Source: Polyangium sp. 6x1 (GTDB lineage: Bacteria > Myxococcota_A > Polyangia > Polyangiales > Polyangiaceae). From it: 54,726 bases of DNA. This document shows, one piece after another, positions 33,648 to 42,197 of this stretch. Position 1 is the first letter of the stretch. Each line of letters starts with the position of its first letter. The DNA is taken from NCBI RefSeq assembly GCF_029946515.1, contig NZ_JARZHH010000074.1, positions 1-54,726 of the forward strand, read 5' to 3'. Below the pieces are notes generated by a model, which worked only from the letters and a program-made list of their open reading frames with translations, did not search any database and had not been told where the DNA came from. A program made the translations under genes and the position numbers.

Positions 33648-36530
33648 GTGCCGCTGATGAGGCCCCCTCGCGTTCTGGGAAGCATCCTCGTCGCCGCGCT
33701 CATGCTCCTCGGCGCGGCGCGCGCCTCGGCCGACGGGCTCGCGGACGAGGCCGAGCTCCATTTCCAGCTCGGCGCCGCCGATTATCAAAAGGGCGATTAC
33801 ACGAGCGCGCTCGAGCATTTTTTGCTGTCGAACCGGCTCGTCCCGAACCGGCGCGTCGTGTTCAACATCGCGCGCTCGTTCGAGCAGCTCAGGCAATGGC
33901 CCGACGCGCACCGCTACTACGTCGACGCCCTCGCCGGGGAGACCGATCCCACGGCGATCGAGGCCTCGAAATCGGCCATCACGCGCCTCGCGCCGAACGT
34001 GGCGATCCTCGACGTCGTGACGGATCCGCCCGGCGCCACCATTTACATCGATCGAAAGGATCTCGGCTCGCGCGGCCACGCGCCGCGGCCGCTCGCCGTC
34101 AATGAGGGCAAATACCGCGTGATCGCGGAGCTGCCAGGCTACGAGCCCAAGGCGAGCGAGGAGGTCGTGGCGAAGCGCGGGAGCGAGACACGCGTCGCGC
34201 TCTCGCTCGTGCGCATCGTGGGCAAGGTGAAGGTGGCGGTGACGGGCGCGCCGCGCGCGGCCGTGCGGGTCGACGAGGAGGGCGGCCCGCCCGCGTGTTT
34301 CGCGCCCTGCGAGCTCGCGCTCTCGCCCGGCAAGCACGAGCTTTACGTGTCGGCCGAGGGCGCCTCCGCGCCGCCGAGGCCGGTGAACGTGGTGGCGCGC
34401 GAGACGACCGAGGTGAACCTCACGCTGCGGCCGCCGGTGGGCGTCGTCGTCGTGGGGACGACGGAGCCAGGCGCGCTCGTGAGCATCGACGGGCGCGCGG
34501 CAGGTTTTTCGCCCGCCGTGATCCGCGAGGTGTCCGCGGGCGCGCGGCAGGTGCGCGTGAGTTTGCCCGGGCACGCGCCCGTCGTGCGCGACATCGTGGT
34601 GCGGCAAGGCGAGCAGGTGGATCTCGGCACGCTCGACCTCGTCCCGCTGCGCGAGGTGACGGCGGCGTCGCGGTTCGCCGAGCGGATCGAGGACGCGCCG
34701 AGCTCGGTCACCGTGATCGATCGGCGCGAGCTTTCGGCATTCGGCTACCCGACGATCGCGGAGTCGCTGCGCGGCGTGCGCGGCGTGGCCATCGCGAACG
34801 ACCGGGCCTACGCGTCGGCCTCGATCCGCGCGATTGGCCAGCCAAACGATTATGGCAGCCGCGTGCTCGTGCTTTCGGACGGGCAGGCGCTGAACGACAA
34901 CCTCCTGAACAGCTCGTACATCGGCTCCGACGGCCGGGGCGATCTGCATGACGTCGACCGCATCGAGATCGTGCGCGGCCCAGGCTCCTTGCTTTACGGC
35001 GCCGGTGCATTCTCGGGCATCGTGAACCTCGTGACGCGCTCGCGCGAGGAGCCCACGGGATTTCACGTGGGGATCGGGAGCTACGACGGCGCAGTCCTGC
35101 GGGGGCGCGGCGGATTTCACCTGCGGAAGGGGCAAGACAAGGGGATCTGGGCGAGCGGGTGGGGCGCGCAATCGGACGGCTTCGATCTGGAGGTGCCGAT
35201 CACGGGACAACCCGAGCCCTTCCGGGCGCGCGGCGTCGAGGCCTTCCGCGCAGGCGGCACGGCCGGGCGCGTGTACTGGGGCCCAGCGACATTGCAATGG
35301 TTCGTGAACCACCGGATGCAGGCGACCCCGGTGGGCGCCTACGCGACGCAGACCGGCAATCCGCGGACGTCGTTCGGGGATACGCGCATGATGGTGGAGG
35401 CGCGCTTCGAGCCGCGCCTGACGCAATCGCTGCAATTGCTCGTGCGCGCGCACGCGAACCGCTACACGTACGACGGGCTTTATGCGTTCGAGGGGGAGGT
35501 CGACAACATCGAGACCTTCGCAGGGACGTGGATGGGCGCCGAGGCGCGGCTCGTGTATTCACCAGGGCCGCGGCTGCGCGTGACGGTGGGCGGCGAGGGG
35601 CAATGGCACCCGGAGGCGACGCTGCAGGGCCGCGAGGACGTCAATCGCGTGACCACGGAGCGATACCTGGACGAGCGGCGGCCCTATCAGTTCGCCGCGG
35701 GGTATGCGCTCGCGGAGGGCGCGCCGCTGCCGTGGCTCAGGCTCTCCGGCGGTCTGCGCATCGACGTGTACAGCACGTTCGGCGCAGTCTTCGTGCCGCG
35801 CGCGGCGATCATCACGCGACCCACGCAAGGCGGGACCCTGAAGCTGATGGGCGGCCGCGCATTCCGGGCCCCGAGCATTTACGAGCAGCTCTACAACGAC
35901 AACGGCCAGTCCCAGGAGAAGCCGACGAAAGACCTCGACGCCGAGAAGATCTGGTCGGGCGAGGTGGAGTACACACAACGTTTCCTCGAAGACTGGGCCG
36001 CACTCGTAGCCGTGCACGGGAGCCACATCGACGGGCTGATCTTCACGAGGCCCATCCCGGGACGAACGACGGTGTCCTACGCAAACAGCGAGACGGGCAT
36101 GCTCGTGCTCGGCGCAGACGCCGAAATTCGCCGCGAATGGCGCAAAGGATGGATGCTCGCCGCGACATACGGGTATCAACGCGCGACCTACCTCGACGAC
36201 ACGCTCACCGATCCGCGGGTGCGAAACGTACCCGAGCACCTGGCAGGCTTTCGCGGGGTGATCCCGGTAATACCCTCGATCGCGTCCCTCGGGCTCCGCA
36301 TGACGCTGGAAGCGCCGCGTCTACTCGCAGACGGCGGCACGACGGGGACGCAAGTCGTCGCCGATCTGACGGTATCCGGCGAGGTAAAATCGTACGGGCT
36401 CCGGTACGTCGTGGGCCTTTACAACCTCGCCGACCGCCGCGTGCTCGTACCCGTGACGGATACGTTCCAAAGCCGAACGATGCCCCAGAATGGGCGGACG
36501 TTTCTGGTGGATCTGGTCGGGACGTATTGA
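33648..36530 (+). CDS. TonB-dependent receptor with N-terminal TPR and PEGA domains
   Basis: A 960-aa outer-membrane protein with an unusual front end: signal peptide (about 1-28), TPR-like helices (about 34-90), PEGA beta repeats (about 124-345, including VTDPPGATIYIDRKDLG and TTEPGALVSIDGRAAGFSP), then a TonB plug (about 348-470, APSSVTVIDRREL through RIEIVRGPGSLLYGAGAFSGIVNLVTR) and a beta-barrel ending in the aromatic terminus VDLVGTY. A standard receptor lacks the TPR-PEGA segment, which probably binds peptidoglycan or a partner in the periplasm. Start is the GTG at 33648 (ATG at 33657 also possible), 3 bp behind the kinase gene, so it is probably coupled to kinase translation. The ligand is unknown. 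Repeat copy R3 begins about 18 bp after the stop. Confidence 0.88.
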   Translation: MPLMRPPRVLGSILVAALMLLGAARASADGLADEAELHFQLGAADYQKGDYTSALEHFLLSNRLVPNRRVVFNIARSFEQLRQWPDAHRYYVDALAGETDPTAIEASKSAITRLAPNVAILDVVTDPPGATIYIDRKDLGSRGHAPRPLAVNEGKYRVIAELPGYEPKASEEVVAKRGSETRVALSLVRIVGKVKVAVTGAPRAAVRVDEEGGPPACFAPCELALSPGKHELYVSAEGASAPPRPVNVVARETTEVNLTLRPPVGVVVVGTTEPGALVSIDGRAAGFSPAVIREVSAGARQVRVSLPGHAPVVRDIVVRQGEQVDLGTLDLVPLREVTAASRFAERIEDAPSSVTVIDRRELSAFGYPTIAESLRGVRGVAIANDRAYASASIRAIGQPNDYGSRVLVLSDGQALNDNLLNSSYIGSDGRGDLHDVDRIEIVRGPGSLLYGAGAFSGIVNLVTRSREEPTGFHVGIGSYDGAVLRGRGGFHLRKGQDKGIWASGWGAQSDGFDLEVPITGQPEPFRARGVEAFRAGGTAGRVYWGPATLQWFVNHRMQATPVGAYATQTGNPRTSFGDTRMMVEARFEPRLTQSLQLLVRAHANRYTYDGLYAFEGEVDNIETFAGTWMGAEARLVYSPGPRLRVTVGGEGQWHPEATLQGREDVNRVTTERYLDERRPYQFAAGYALAEGAPLPWLRLSGGLRIDVYSTFGAVFVPRAAIITRPTQGGTLKLMGGRAFRAPSIYEQLYNDNGQSQEKPTKDLDAEKIWSGEVEYTQRFLEDWAALVAVHGSHIDGLIFTRPIPGRTTVSYANSETGMLVLGADAEIRREWRKGWMLAATYGYQRATYLDDTLTDPRVRNVPEHLAGFRGVIPVIPSIASLGLRMTLEAPRLLADGGTTGTQVVADLTVSGEVKSYGLRYVVGLYNLADRRVLVPVTDTFQSRTMPQNGRTFLVDLVGTY

Positions 36531-36547
36531 TATCGGGAGGCGTCTCG

Positions 36548-36945
36548 CCGGGGCGCTGCCCCGGGCCCCGCGGGGGCTATCCGCCCCTCGACCCGGACCA
36601 GGGCCAGCCCTGGACCTCTGGGCATCGACTGCGCGAAGCGCAGTCGATGCGGGGAGAGTTTTTCAAGCTGTCCGCCCCCTCTTTGCAGGGCCAGCCCTGG
36701 ACCCTTTGGGGAAGAACTGCGCGATGCGCAGTTCTTCCCACAGGCCGTTGATACAACGTTGCCCGTTGAACTGTCAGCGCTGCTGTCTTGGTTGGCAGGA
36801 TCGCCCGTGGTCTTGACCCGGCTGTTCGATGAACTGCGCATTGCGCAGTTCATCGACCCTCAGTCCAGCGCGGGCGCTGGTCCAGGTCCAGGAGCGGATA
36901 GCTCCTGGTGGGGCCTGGGGCAAAGCCCCAGCGAAACGGCTTCGA
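36548..36945. repeat. Hairpin repeat copy R3 (core 36548-36931, 384 bp)
   Basis: The same length as R2 but in inverse orientation. It starts with CCGGGGC/GCCCCGG (36548-36554/36558-36564) and ends with CTGGGGC/GCCCCAG (36915-36921/36925-36931), followed by the tail CGAAACGGCTTCGA also found near the outer end of R2. It contains the three large stems (GACTGCGC and GAACTGCGC cores), one internal module and the linker. In one stem, GGGGC/GCCCC of the other copies reads GGAGC/GCTCC here, a paired change. It fills the convergent gap between the TonB receptor stop (36530) and the quinone oxidoreductase stop (36948), and comes within 17 bp of both. Confidence 0.9.
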
Positions 36946-36947
36946 CA

Positions 36948-37934
36948 CTAGCTCCGCGCGTCGAGCAATACCTTGCCAAACGACACGTTCGACGCGACGT
37001 ACCGGTGTGCCTCGGCTGCCTCCGAGAGCGGGAAGACGCGGTCGACTACGGGGCGCACGATGCCCCGTGAGAGCCATGGGCTCAGCGTGCGTTCGAGCAA
37101 TTTGGCCGCCTCGATCTTCTCCTCGATGGGCCTCGATCGGAGCACTGTGCCGATGATCTCCAGGCGTTTTTGCAAGAGCACGCCGAGCGGGAGCTGCGCG
37201 CTTGCCCCTGCGGTCAGGCCTACGACCACGATGCGGGCTTTTTTTGCGGCTGCGGCGATTGTCTCCGGGACGTAGGCGCCGCCCACGAGATCGAGCACGA
37301 CGTCCACGCCGGCCCCGCCTGTGCGGGCGAGGACCTCGGCTGCGAAGACGCCGCCTGGGGTGACGATTCCTTCGTCGAGGCCGAGCTCGCGGCATCGGTC
37401 GAGTTTGTCTGCGGTGCGGCTCGTGCCGAGCACGAAGCAGCCGAGCGCGCGGGCGATTTGCACGCCTGCCGTGCCGACGCCGCTGCCTGCTGCGTGCACG
37501 AGGACCCGCTCGCCGGGTACGAGACGGCCGCGCACGACGAGTGCGTCGAGTGCTGTGAGGAAGGCCTCGGGCACGGCTGCGGCGTCCTCGTCGGAGAGGG
37601 CGGCGGGGGCGGGGACGACTTCGCGCTCGTGGGCGAGGAGACGGTCGGCGTAGGCGCCGCCGGCGACGATGCCGTAGACGCGCTCGCCGCCGGAATAACG
37701 GGTCACGCCGGGGCCGATGGCGTCGATGGTGCCGACGTATTCGAGGCCGGGGATGTCGGCGGGTACGCCGGGCGGGGCGGGGTAGAAGCCGGCGCGCTGG
37801 AGCAGGTCGGCGCGGTTGACGCCGGCGAGGTGGACGCGGATGCGGACGTGGCCGTGAGGCGGCTCGGGATCGGGCAGGTCGCGGAGCTCGAGGACCTCGG
37901 GTCCGCCGGGGGAACGGATGACGACGGCGCGCAT
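36948..37934 (-). CDS. NAD(P)H:quinone oxidoreductase (zeta-crystallin/PIG3-like)
   Basis: A 328-aa medium-chain reductase of the zinc-free quinone oxidoreductase group. Visible are MRAVVIRSPGGPEVLEL at the N-terminus, AGVNRADLLQRAGFYPAP, the GLEYVGTIDAIGPGV barrel segment, and a Rossmann fold with VLVHAAGSGVGTAGVQIARALG (AxGxxG type) followed by the NADP-type pocket. Conserved residues of the zinc-binding ADH members are missing, as expected for this subgroup. It reduces quinones or enones using NADPH, probably in detoxification or in processing reactive carbonyls. The ATG at 37934 leaves a short upstream gap to the binding-protein gene. Copy R3 lies beyond its stop. The assignment is family-level; the physiological substrate is unknown. 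Confidence 0.9.
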   Translation of the reverse strand: MRAVVIRSPGGPEVLELRDLPDPEPPHGHVRIRVHLAGVNRADLLQRAGFYPAPPGVPADIPGLEYVGTIDAIGPGVTRYSGGERVYGIVAGGAYADRLLAHEREVVPAPAALSDEDAAAVPEAFLTALDALVVRGRLVPGERVLVHAAGSGVGTAGVQIARALGCFVLGTSRTADKLDRCRELGLDEGIVTPGGVFAAEVLARTGGAGVDVVLDLVGGAYVPETIAAAAKKARIVVVGLTAGASAQLPLGVLLQKRLEIIGTVLRSRPIEEKIEAAKLLERTLSPWLSRGIVRPVVDRVFPLSEAAEAHRYVASNVSFGKVLLDARS

Positions 37935-37989
37935 GGCGGGCGTGTAGGCGGCCCGCGGCGGGAACGCAAGCGCGCGCGTCGGGGTTTGG

Positions 37990-39561
37990 TCAGGGGGGAT
38001 CTTTGACCGTGACGGTGACGAAGTTGTCGTTCGACACGGCCCAGACTTCGATGCGGCCTGGGGCTTCGCCGGTCGTCGGGTCGAAGTTGAGTGGGCCCGA
38101 GGTGCCGGCGACGTTGATGCTGCCGCCGCCGGCGAGCGCGTTTTTTCCCTTGGGCCAGTCGGTCGAGGTGAGGTCGACGAAATCGCCCATGGCGAGCCGG
38201 CCCATGCCCTCGGCGACCTGCCGGCCGTCGTAGTTCGTCCCCTCGCGCGAGGCCCAGATGACCCCGTACGCGCCGACGTACGTGGCGTCGTACGACTGCG
38301 CGGTGAACGAGAAATCGGCCGAGTCCGTCTGGAATTGCGACTTCATGTTCGCGCGGAAGAGCTCGTACGTCGGGCCCGATGGGCTCGCCGGCGCCGTGCC
38401 CTGCGCTCCCGCGATCATCTGCTTCACCTCGGCGGACAGGTTAGGATCGAGCAGCTTCGTCGCGTCCTTGGTGCCGTCCGTGAAGAAGAACTTTCGACCT
38501 GCGACGGGCTTGCCCACCATCGCTTTCAGGACCTCGACGGTTTGTCCAGCTTGAACCATGATCATCAGGACGCCCGCGGGGTTGTACGCGTCGACGTCGG
38601 CGGCGAGCGTGGCGAGTGCCGTGGGATCGGTGAGCTTCGCTTCCTCGATCGGGAAGAGCTCGGATCGCTGGAGCCCGTAGGCGTCGCGGAAGACGGTGGC
38701 GAGGCCCTGGCCGTAGGCGTCGCTCGTGTAGACCACGGCGATGTTGCCGCCGGCGACGACCGGATCGGGCCCGATGACGTCGTTGGCCATGACGACGCCC
38801 TGGAGCGTGTCGCTCGGGCACGTGCGCCAGAAGAGCCCCGGCTCGCCCATCGCGAGGCGATCGTCGGCGTCCGTGAGCGCTGGGCTCGTCGCCGAGGGCG
38901 AGATGATCACCGTGGGATATTGCTTCTCCTTGAGGCGCGCGATGAGCCGCAGCGAGTCCGAGGAGGAGAGGGGGCCGACGATGTACGGGACGCCGAGCGT
39001 GCCCGCGAGGTAGTCGAGAGCCGCCTGGTTCAGCTCGTCGCGCGCCGGGCCCGTCGCGGTGTTGTTCTCGCCGCCGTTGTCGCAGACGACGACGGCCATG
39101 CGCTGGCCGCGGTTGAGTTTGTCGCTGGCGTTGATCTCGCGCACGGCGACGCGCACCGACTGCGTGAGGACCTCGTCCTTCGTCTCGCCGATCGAGAAGA
39201 TGCTGCCGATGACGAGCGGCGCGTCCGGGCCGGCGAGCGGCAGATCCGGCAGGTTCGCCGGCTCGAAGATCGTGCTGCACTGCGGGTGCTTCGGGAACGC
39301 CGAGACGCAGACGCCGTCGACGCACGCGCCGCCGCCGCCGAGCTTGCGGCAATCGTGGCCCGTGGAGCACGCGGGGGGATCGGTGCAATACCCCGCGACG
39401 CAGGTGCTGTTCGGGCCGATGGCGAGGACACACTCGTCGTTGGTCTTGCAGTCGTCCTGCGTGACGTTGCCGAGCGAGCATGCGCCCGAGGCGACGAGGG
39501 TCCCGCCGGCCACGAGCAAACCAAGGAGGATTCCGGTTCCCCGGAGAAGTCGTGCAAGCAT
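37990..39561 (-). CDS. Type 1 periplasmic binding lipoprotein (branched-chain amino acid-type) with Cys-rich N-terminus
   Basis: A 523-aa protein. The lipobox is near LVASGAC. A Cys-rich stretch follows to about residue 95, containing pairs such as CKTNDEC, CVAGYC, CSTGHDC and CVDGVC. Then comes a periplasmic binding fold (about 105-500): VIGSIFSIGETKDE, VRVAVREINAS, YIVGPLSSSDSLRLI, NIAVVYTSDAYGQGL and SYDATYVGAYGVIWA. This resembles LivJ-like receptor families. No permease or ATPase of a Liv transporter is nearby, so it may be a sensor or an orphan receptor. The Cys-rich segment looks like those on other myxobacterial lipoproteins. The ATG at 39561 is preferred over one eight codons earlier because it places the signal peptide correctly. 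Confidence 0.85.
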   Translation of the reverse strand: MLARLLRGTGILLGLLVAGGTLVASGACSLGNVTQDDCKTNDECVLAIGPNSTCVAGYCTDPPACSTGHDCRKLGGGGACVDGVCVSAFPKHPQCSTIFEPANLPDLPLAGPDAPLVIGSIFSIGETKDEVLTQSVRVAVREINASDKLNRGQRMAVVVCDNGGENNTATGPARDELNQAALDYLAGTLGVPYIVGPLSSSDSLRLIARLKEKQYPTVIISPSATSPALTDADDRLAMGEPGLFWRTCPSDTLQGVVMANDVIGPDPVVAGGNIAVVYTSDAYGQGLATVFRDAYGLQRSELFPIEEAKLTDPTALATLAADVDAYNPAGVLMIMVQAGQTVEVLKAMVGKPVAGRKFFFTDGTKDATKLLDPNLSAEVKQMIAGAQGTAPASPSGPTYELFRANMKSQFQTDSADFSFTAQSYDATYVGAYGVIWASREGTNYDGRQVAEGMGRLAMGDFVDLTSTDWPKGKNALAGGGSINVAGTSGPLNFDPTTGEAPGRIEVWAVSNDNFVTVTVKDPP

Positions 39562-39640
39562 GGCAGAGCCCGAGCGTACGACCATTGAAGGTCGCAGAGA
39601 AGTCCGGCGAAGAGGCCGGGTCTTGGATGGGGCCGCTGCG

Positions 39641-39953
39641 CCGGGGCGCTGCCCCGGACCCCGCGGGGGCTACGCGCCCCTCGACCCGCGCCAGGGCCAG
39701 CCCTGGACCTTTGGGGGAAGAACTGCGCGGTGCGCAGTTCTTCCCACAGGCCGGTGGCAAGACCTTGGAGGTCTTTTCACGCTTCGACAGGCGTTGTCGG
39801 TCGAACCGCCTTGGTTGGCAGGATCGCCTGTGGTCTTGACCTGGCCGTTCGATGAACTGCGCATCGCGCAGTTCATCGACCCCGAGTCCAGCGCTTGCGC
39901 TGGTCCAGGTCCAGGGGCGGATAGCCCCGGTGGGGCCTGGGGCAAAGCCCCAG
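39641..39953. repeat. Hairpin repeat copy R4 (313 bp, no internal module)
   Basis: Same orientation as R3: CCGGGGC/GCCCCGG (39641-39647/39651-39657) at one end and CTGGGGC/GCCCCAG (39937-39943/39947-39953) at the other, with the GGGAAGAACTGCGC stem and the TCGATGAACTGCGC-type stem around a diverged linker. The module carrying the CATCGACTGCGC stem, present once in R2 and R3 and twice in R5, is absent. It ends 8 bp from the stop of the ATPase gene (39962) and lies about 80 bp from the start of the binding lipoprotein gene on the other side. Confidence 0.88.
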
Positions 39954-39961
39954 CTCCGCGC

Positions 39962-41050
39962 CTAATGCAAGACCGCGTCCTCGCCCTCGTGCAGCTCGAT
40001 GGCCGCGGCGCCGGGCAGGCGGCGCAAGGCGATGATCTCGCCGGGGGCGCAGCCGAGCGCCACGTCGGGCGAGCTCGACGTCAGGATCCACTGCACGCGC
40101 GGCAAGGCGCGGCGCAGGCGCGGGACGAGGGTGCGCAGGCGATGGGCGGGCTGCTCGATCTCGACGTCGTCGATGAGCACGACGCCCTCGGCTTCGCGCG
40201 GATCCCGGTCGGGGAAGGCGGCGGCGAGCGAGCGCACGGCGTGCGCGCCGAACGCGACGAGGTGGCGCAGGCTCCGGGGCAGGTCGTCGAACTCGATCAG
40301 GTGGTCGTCGGCGTCGCGGAAGAGGGGCTCGAGGCGCACGGGATCGACGCCGACGAACGCGCAGCCGTCCTCTTCGAGCAGGGCGCCGAGGACCCCGAAG
40401 AGGGCCGTCTCGAGGCGGGTCGCGGCGGCCGGCGCGTCGTCCGATTTGCGGCTCAGCGCGGCCGTGATGCAGGCGAAGGAGAGGACCTGCTTCGTCTCGC
40501 GGGCGATGTCGGTGCGGCTCGCGTCGTCGAAGCTCGTGGAGGTGCGGACGTCGTAGCGCAAGAGGGTGCGCTCGGGCGTCGTGAGGAGCACGGGCGTGCG
40601 CGAGAACCAGCGGGCGCCCGAGAGGGAGACCAGGACGAACCCCCGTTCGCCGGCGCGGCGGTCGAAGAGGGCCTGCTCGCGGCGGCGCAGCAGGGCCTCG
40701 TCGTCGCGCTCGTCGAGGCGCGCGTTCGGGCTCGCGACGCAGAGCGGGTGCGGCCGGGCAGGGTCGTCGTCGCCGAGCAGCCAGTCGGCGACGACGAACG
40801 GGGGCGCGTCACCGCGAGGCTCGGGGCGAAGGGCGCCGGCCGGTGACGCGGCGCTGCGCGCGTGGACGAGCTGCGCGACTGCGTGGCCTGGGCGGGTCGT
40901 GGCGATGGCGGCGAGCACCGCGGTCTTGCCCACGCCCTCGCCGCCGAAGATCACGCAGAGGCGCCGCGGAGAGCCATCCGGGTCGCAGAAGGGGAGCGTG
41001 ATGTCGCCGAAGGGGCCGAGGCCGACGAGGCGGATGCGAGCAAGAAGCAC
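39962..41050 (-). CDS. Orphan P-loop ATPase (RecF/AAA-like)
   Basis: A 362-aa ATPase: Walker A is GGEGVGKT (residues 36-43), preceded by the LVGLGPFGDITLPF pattern typical of RecF/SMC-like AAA proteins, and Walker B is VVLIDDVEIE (about 293-302). Between them is a helical region without a recognisable nuclease or TOPRIM domain, so the OLD-family label does not fit. It follows the PEGA/TPR gene by about 100 bp on the same strand and may belong to the kinase operon. A role in DNA or stress surveillance is possible, but nothing more specific is visible. Repeat copy R4 lies beyond its stop. Confidence 0.75.
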   Translation of the reverse strand: MLLARIRLVGLGPFGDITLPFCDPDGSPRRLCVIFGGEGVGKTAVLAAIATTRPGHAVAQLVHARSAASPAGALRPEPRGDAPPFVVADWLLGDDDPARPHPLCVASPNARLDERDDEALLRRREQALFDRRAGERGFVLVSLSGARWFSRTPVLLTTPERTLLRYDVRTSTSFDDASRTDIARETKQVLSFACITAALSRKSDDAPAAATRLETALFGVLGALLEEDGCAFVGVDPVRLEPLFRDADDHLIEFDDLPRSLRHLVAFGAHAVRSLAAAFPDRDPREAEGVVLIDDVEIEQPAHRLRTLVPRLRRALPRVQWILTSSSPDVALGCAPGEIIALRRLPGAAAIELHEGEDAVLH

Positions 41051-41150
41051 GGTGGCGCCGTTTTACCACAAGGGCGCGGCCGAGGCGCGGCGCGCGCAGG
41101 CTTCCATGCGGGACATCCGGCTGCGCGTGCGCGACGGATCGCGGCGGTCG

Positions 41151-42185
41151 TCAGAAATGGCCGAACGCCGAAGCGCCGACCCCGGACGGGCCGATCCACG
41201 GGACGAACCCCGTGGAAGGCGCGGGCGCGCCTTTTTTCGGCGCCGTGACGATGCCGAAGATGGCCGCGCCGATCCCCGCCGCGCCGACGATGCTGCCGGC
41301 CACGGTGAGCCCGAGCGTGCGGTTCCACTTCGCCTGCAGGGCATCGGCTTGCGCGGGCGTGTAGCTGTCGTTGCAGGCGTTGTTCGGACAATCGCGGCTG
41401 ACGGTCTTCTGCGCGTCGTTGAAGCTGATCCCGAAGCCGACGGCGACGCCCACGCCGACGAGCCCGACGCCGCCCGCGATCCACGTCCACACCGGGATTT
41501 GCCGGCCGCCTTCGCCGTCGGGCGAGGCCTCGTCCGGTTTGCCGAAGGGATCCACGACGTCGCCGCCGCCCGCCGAGGCCGGGCGCAACGCGATGTCGAC
41601 GGTGCGGGTTTGTCCAGCCGTGGCCTGCACCTTCTCGGCCCGCTGGCCGAAGCCGGGGGCCGAGACGACGACGGTGTGCTCGCCCGGGTTGACCTTGTAG
41701 GGGAGCGACACGGCCGCTTGCGGGATGGTCTCGGCGTCGACCTTCACGGTGATCTCGGCGCCGGCGGGCGGGCCGCTCACGTTGATCACGAGCGAGGGGA
41801 TCTTCGGTTCGAGGCTCTGCGCGAGCGCGTCGGCCTCGGTCATGGCCGTGGCGAAGGCGGCGTTGCCGGAGGCGTTGTCGAAGCGCGTCACCTCGAGGGC
41901 GACCTCACGCGCCTCGACGAGGTGGCCCATGGCCTGGTGCACCCGCGCGAGATCGAGGCCGGTCGAGGGCACGCCCATGATCGCGTGCGCGCCCTGGCAA
42001 TCCTTGAGCGCCTCGGGGAGTTTGTTTGCGGCGAGTTTTTCGCGACAATCGACGAGCAGCTGCCGCGCCGTCTGCTTGGCGGCGGCGGAGGGCTGCTTTC
42101 CCTGGGCCTCTGCCGCTCCGGAGAGCGAGAGGCCGAGCGCGACGATCGTCGCTGTGGCACCGAGTCGAGCTTGCGTGTGGCGCAT
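41151..42185 (-). CDS. TPR/PEGA-type membrane protein paired with a kinase
   Basis: A 344-aa exported protein: signal peptide (LGLSLSGAAEAQ), a helical TPR-like region (about residues 30-120, with LLVDCREKLAANKLPEAL), a PEGA-type beta region (about 125-215, including VINVSGPPAGAEITVKVDA and LPYKVNPGEHTVVVSAPGF), then two membrane segments (about 228-251 and 288-313) separated by a short loop with two Cys. The same TPR plus PEGA order forms the front of the TonB receptor at 33648. The gene starts 12 bp after the stop of the kinase gene upstream, so kinase and PEGA protein are almost certainly made together. The likely role is to anchor or sense envelope material, with signal transfer to or from the kinase. 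Confidence 0.82.
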   Translation of the reverse strand: MRHTQARLGATATIVALGLSLSGAAEAQGKQPSAAAKQTARQLLVDCREKLAANKLPEALKDCQGAHAIMGVPSTGLDLARVHQAMGHLVEAREVALEVTRFDNASGNAAFATAMTEADALAQSLEPKIPSLVINVSGPPAGAEITVKVDAETIPQAAVSLPYKVNPGEHTVVVSAPGFGQRAEKVQATAGQTRTVDIALRPASAGGGDVVDPFGKPDEASPDGEGGRQIPVWTWIAGGVGLVGVGVAVGFGISFNDAQKTVSRDCPNNACNDSYTPAQADALQAKWNRTLGLTVAGSIVGAAGIGAAIFGIVTAPKKGAPAPSTGFVPWIGPSGVGASAFGHF

Positions 42186-42197
42186 GGAAGCCGTGGT

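Noticed and set aside
32031-35453. Long minus-strand frame opposite the kinase and TonB receptor genes
   Set aside because: Shadow frame with Arg/His/Ala bias and no domain.
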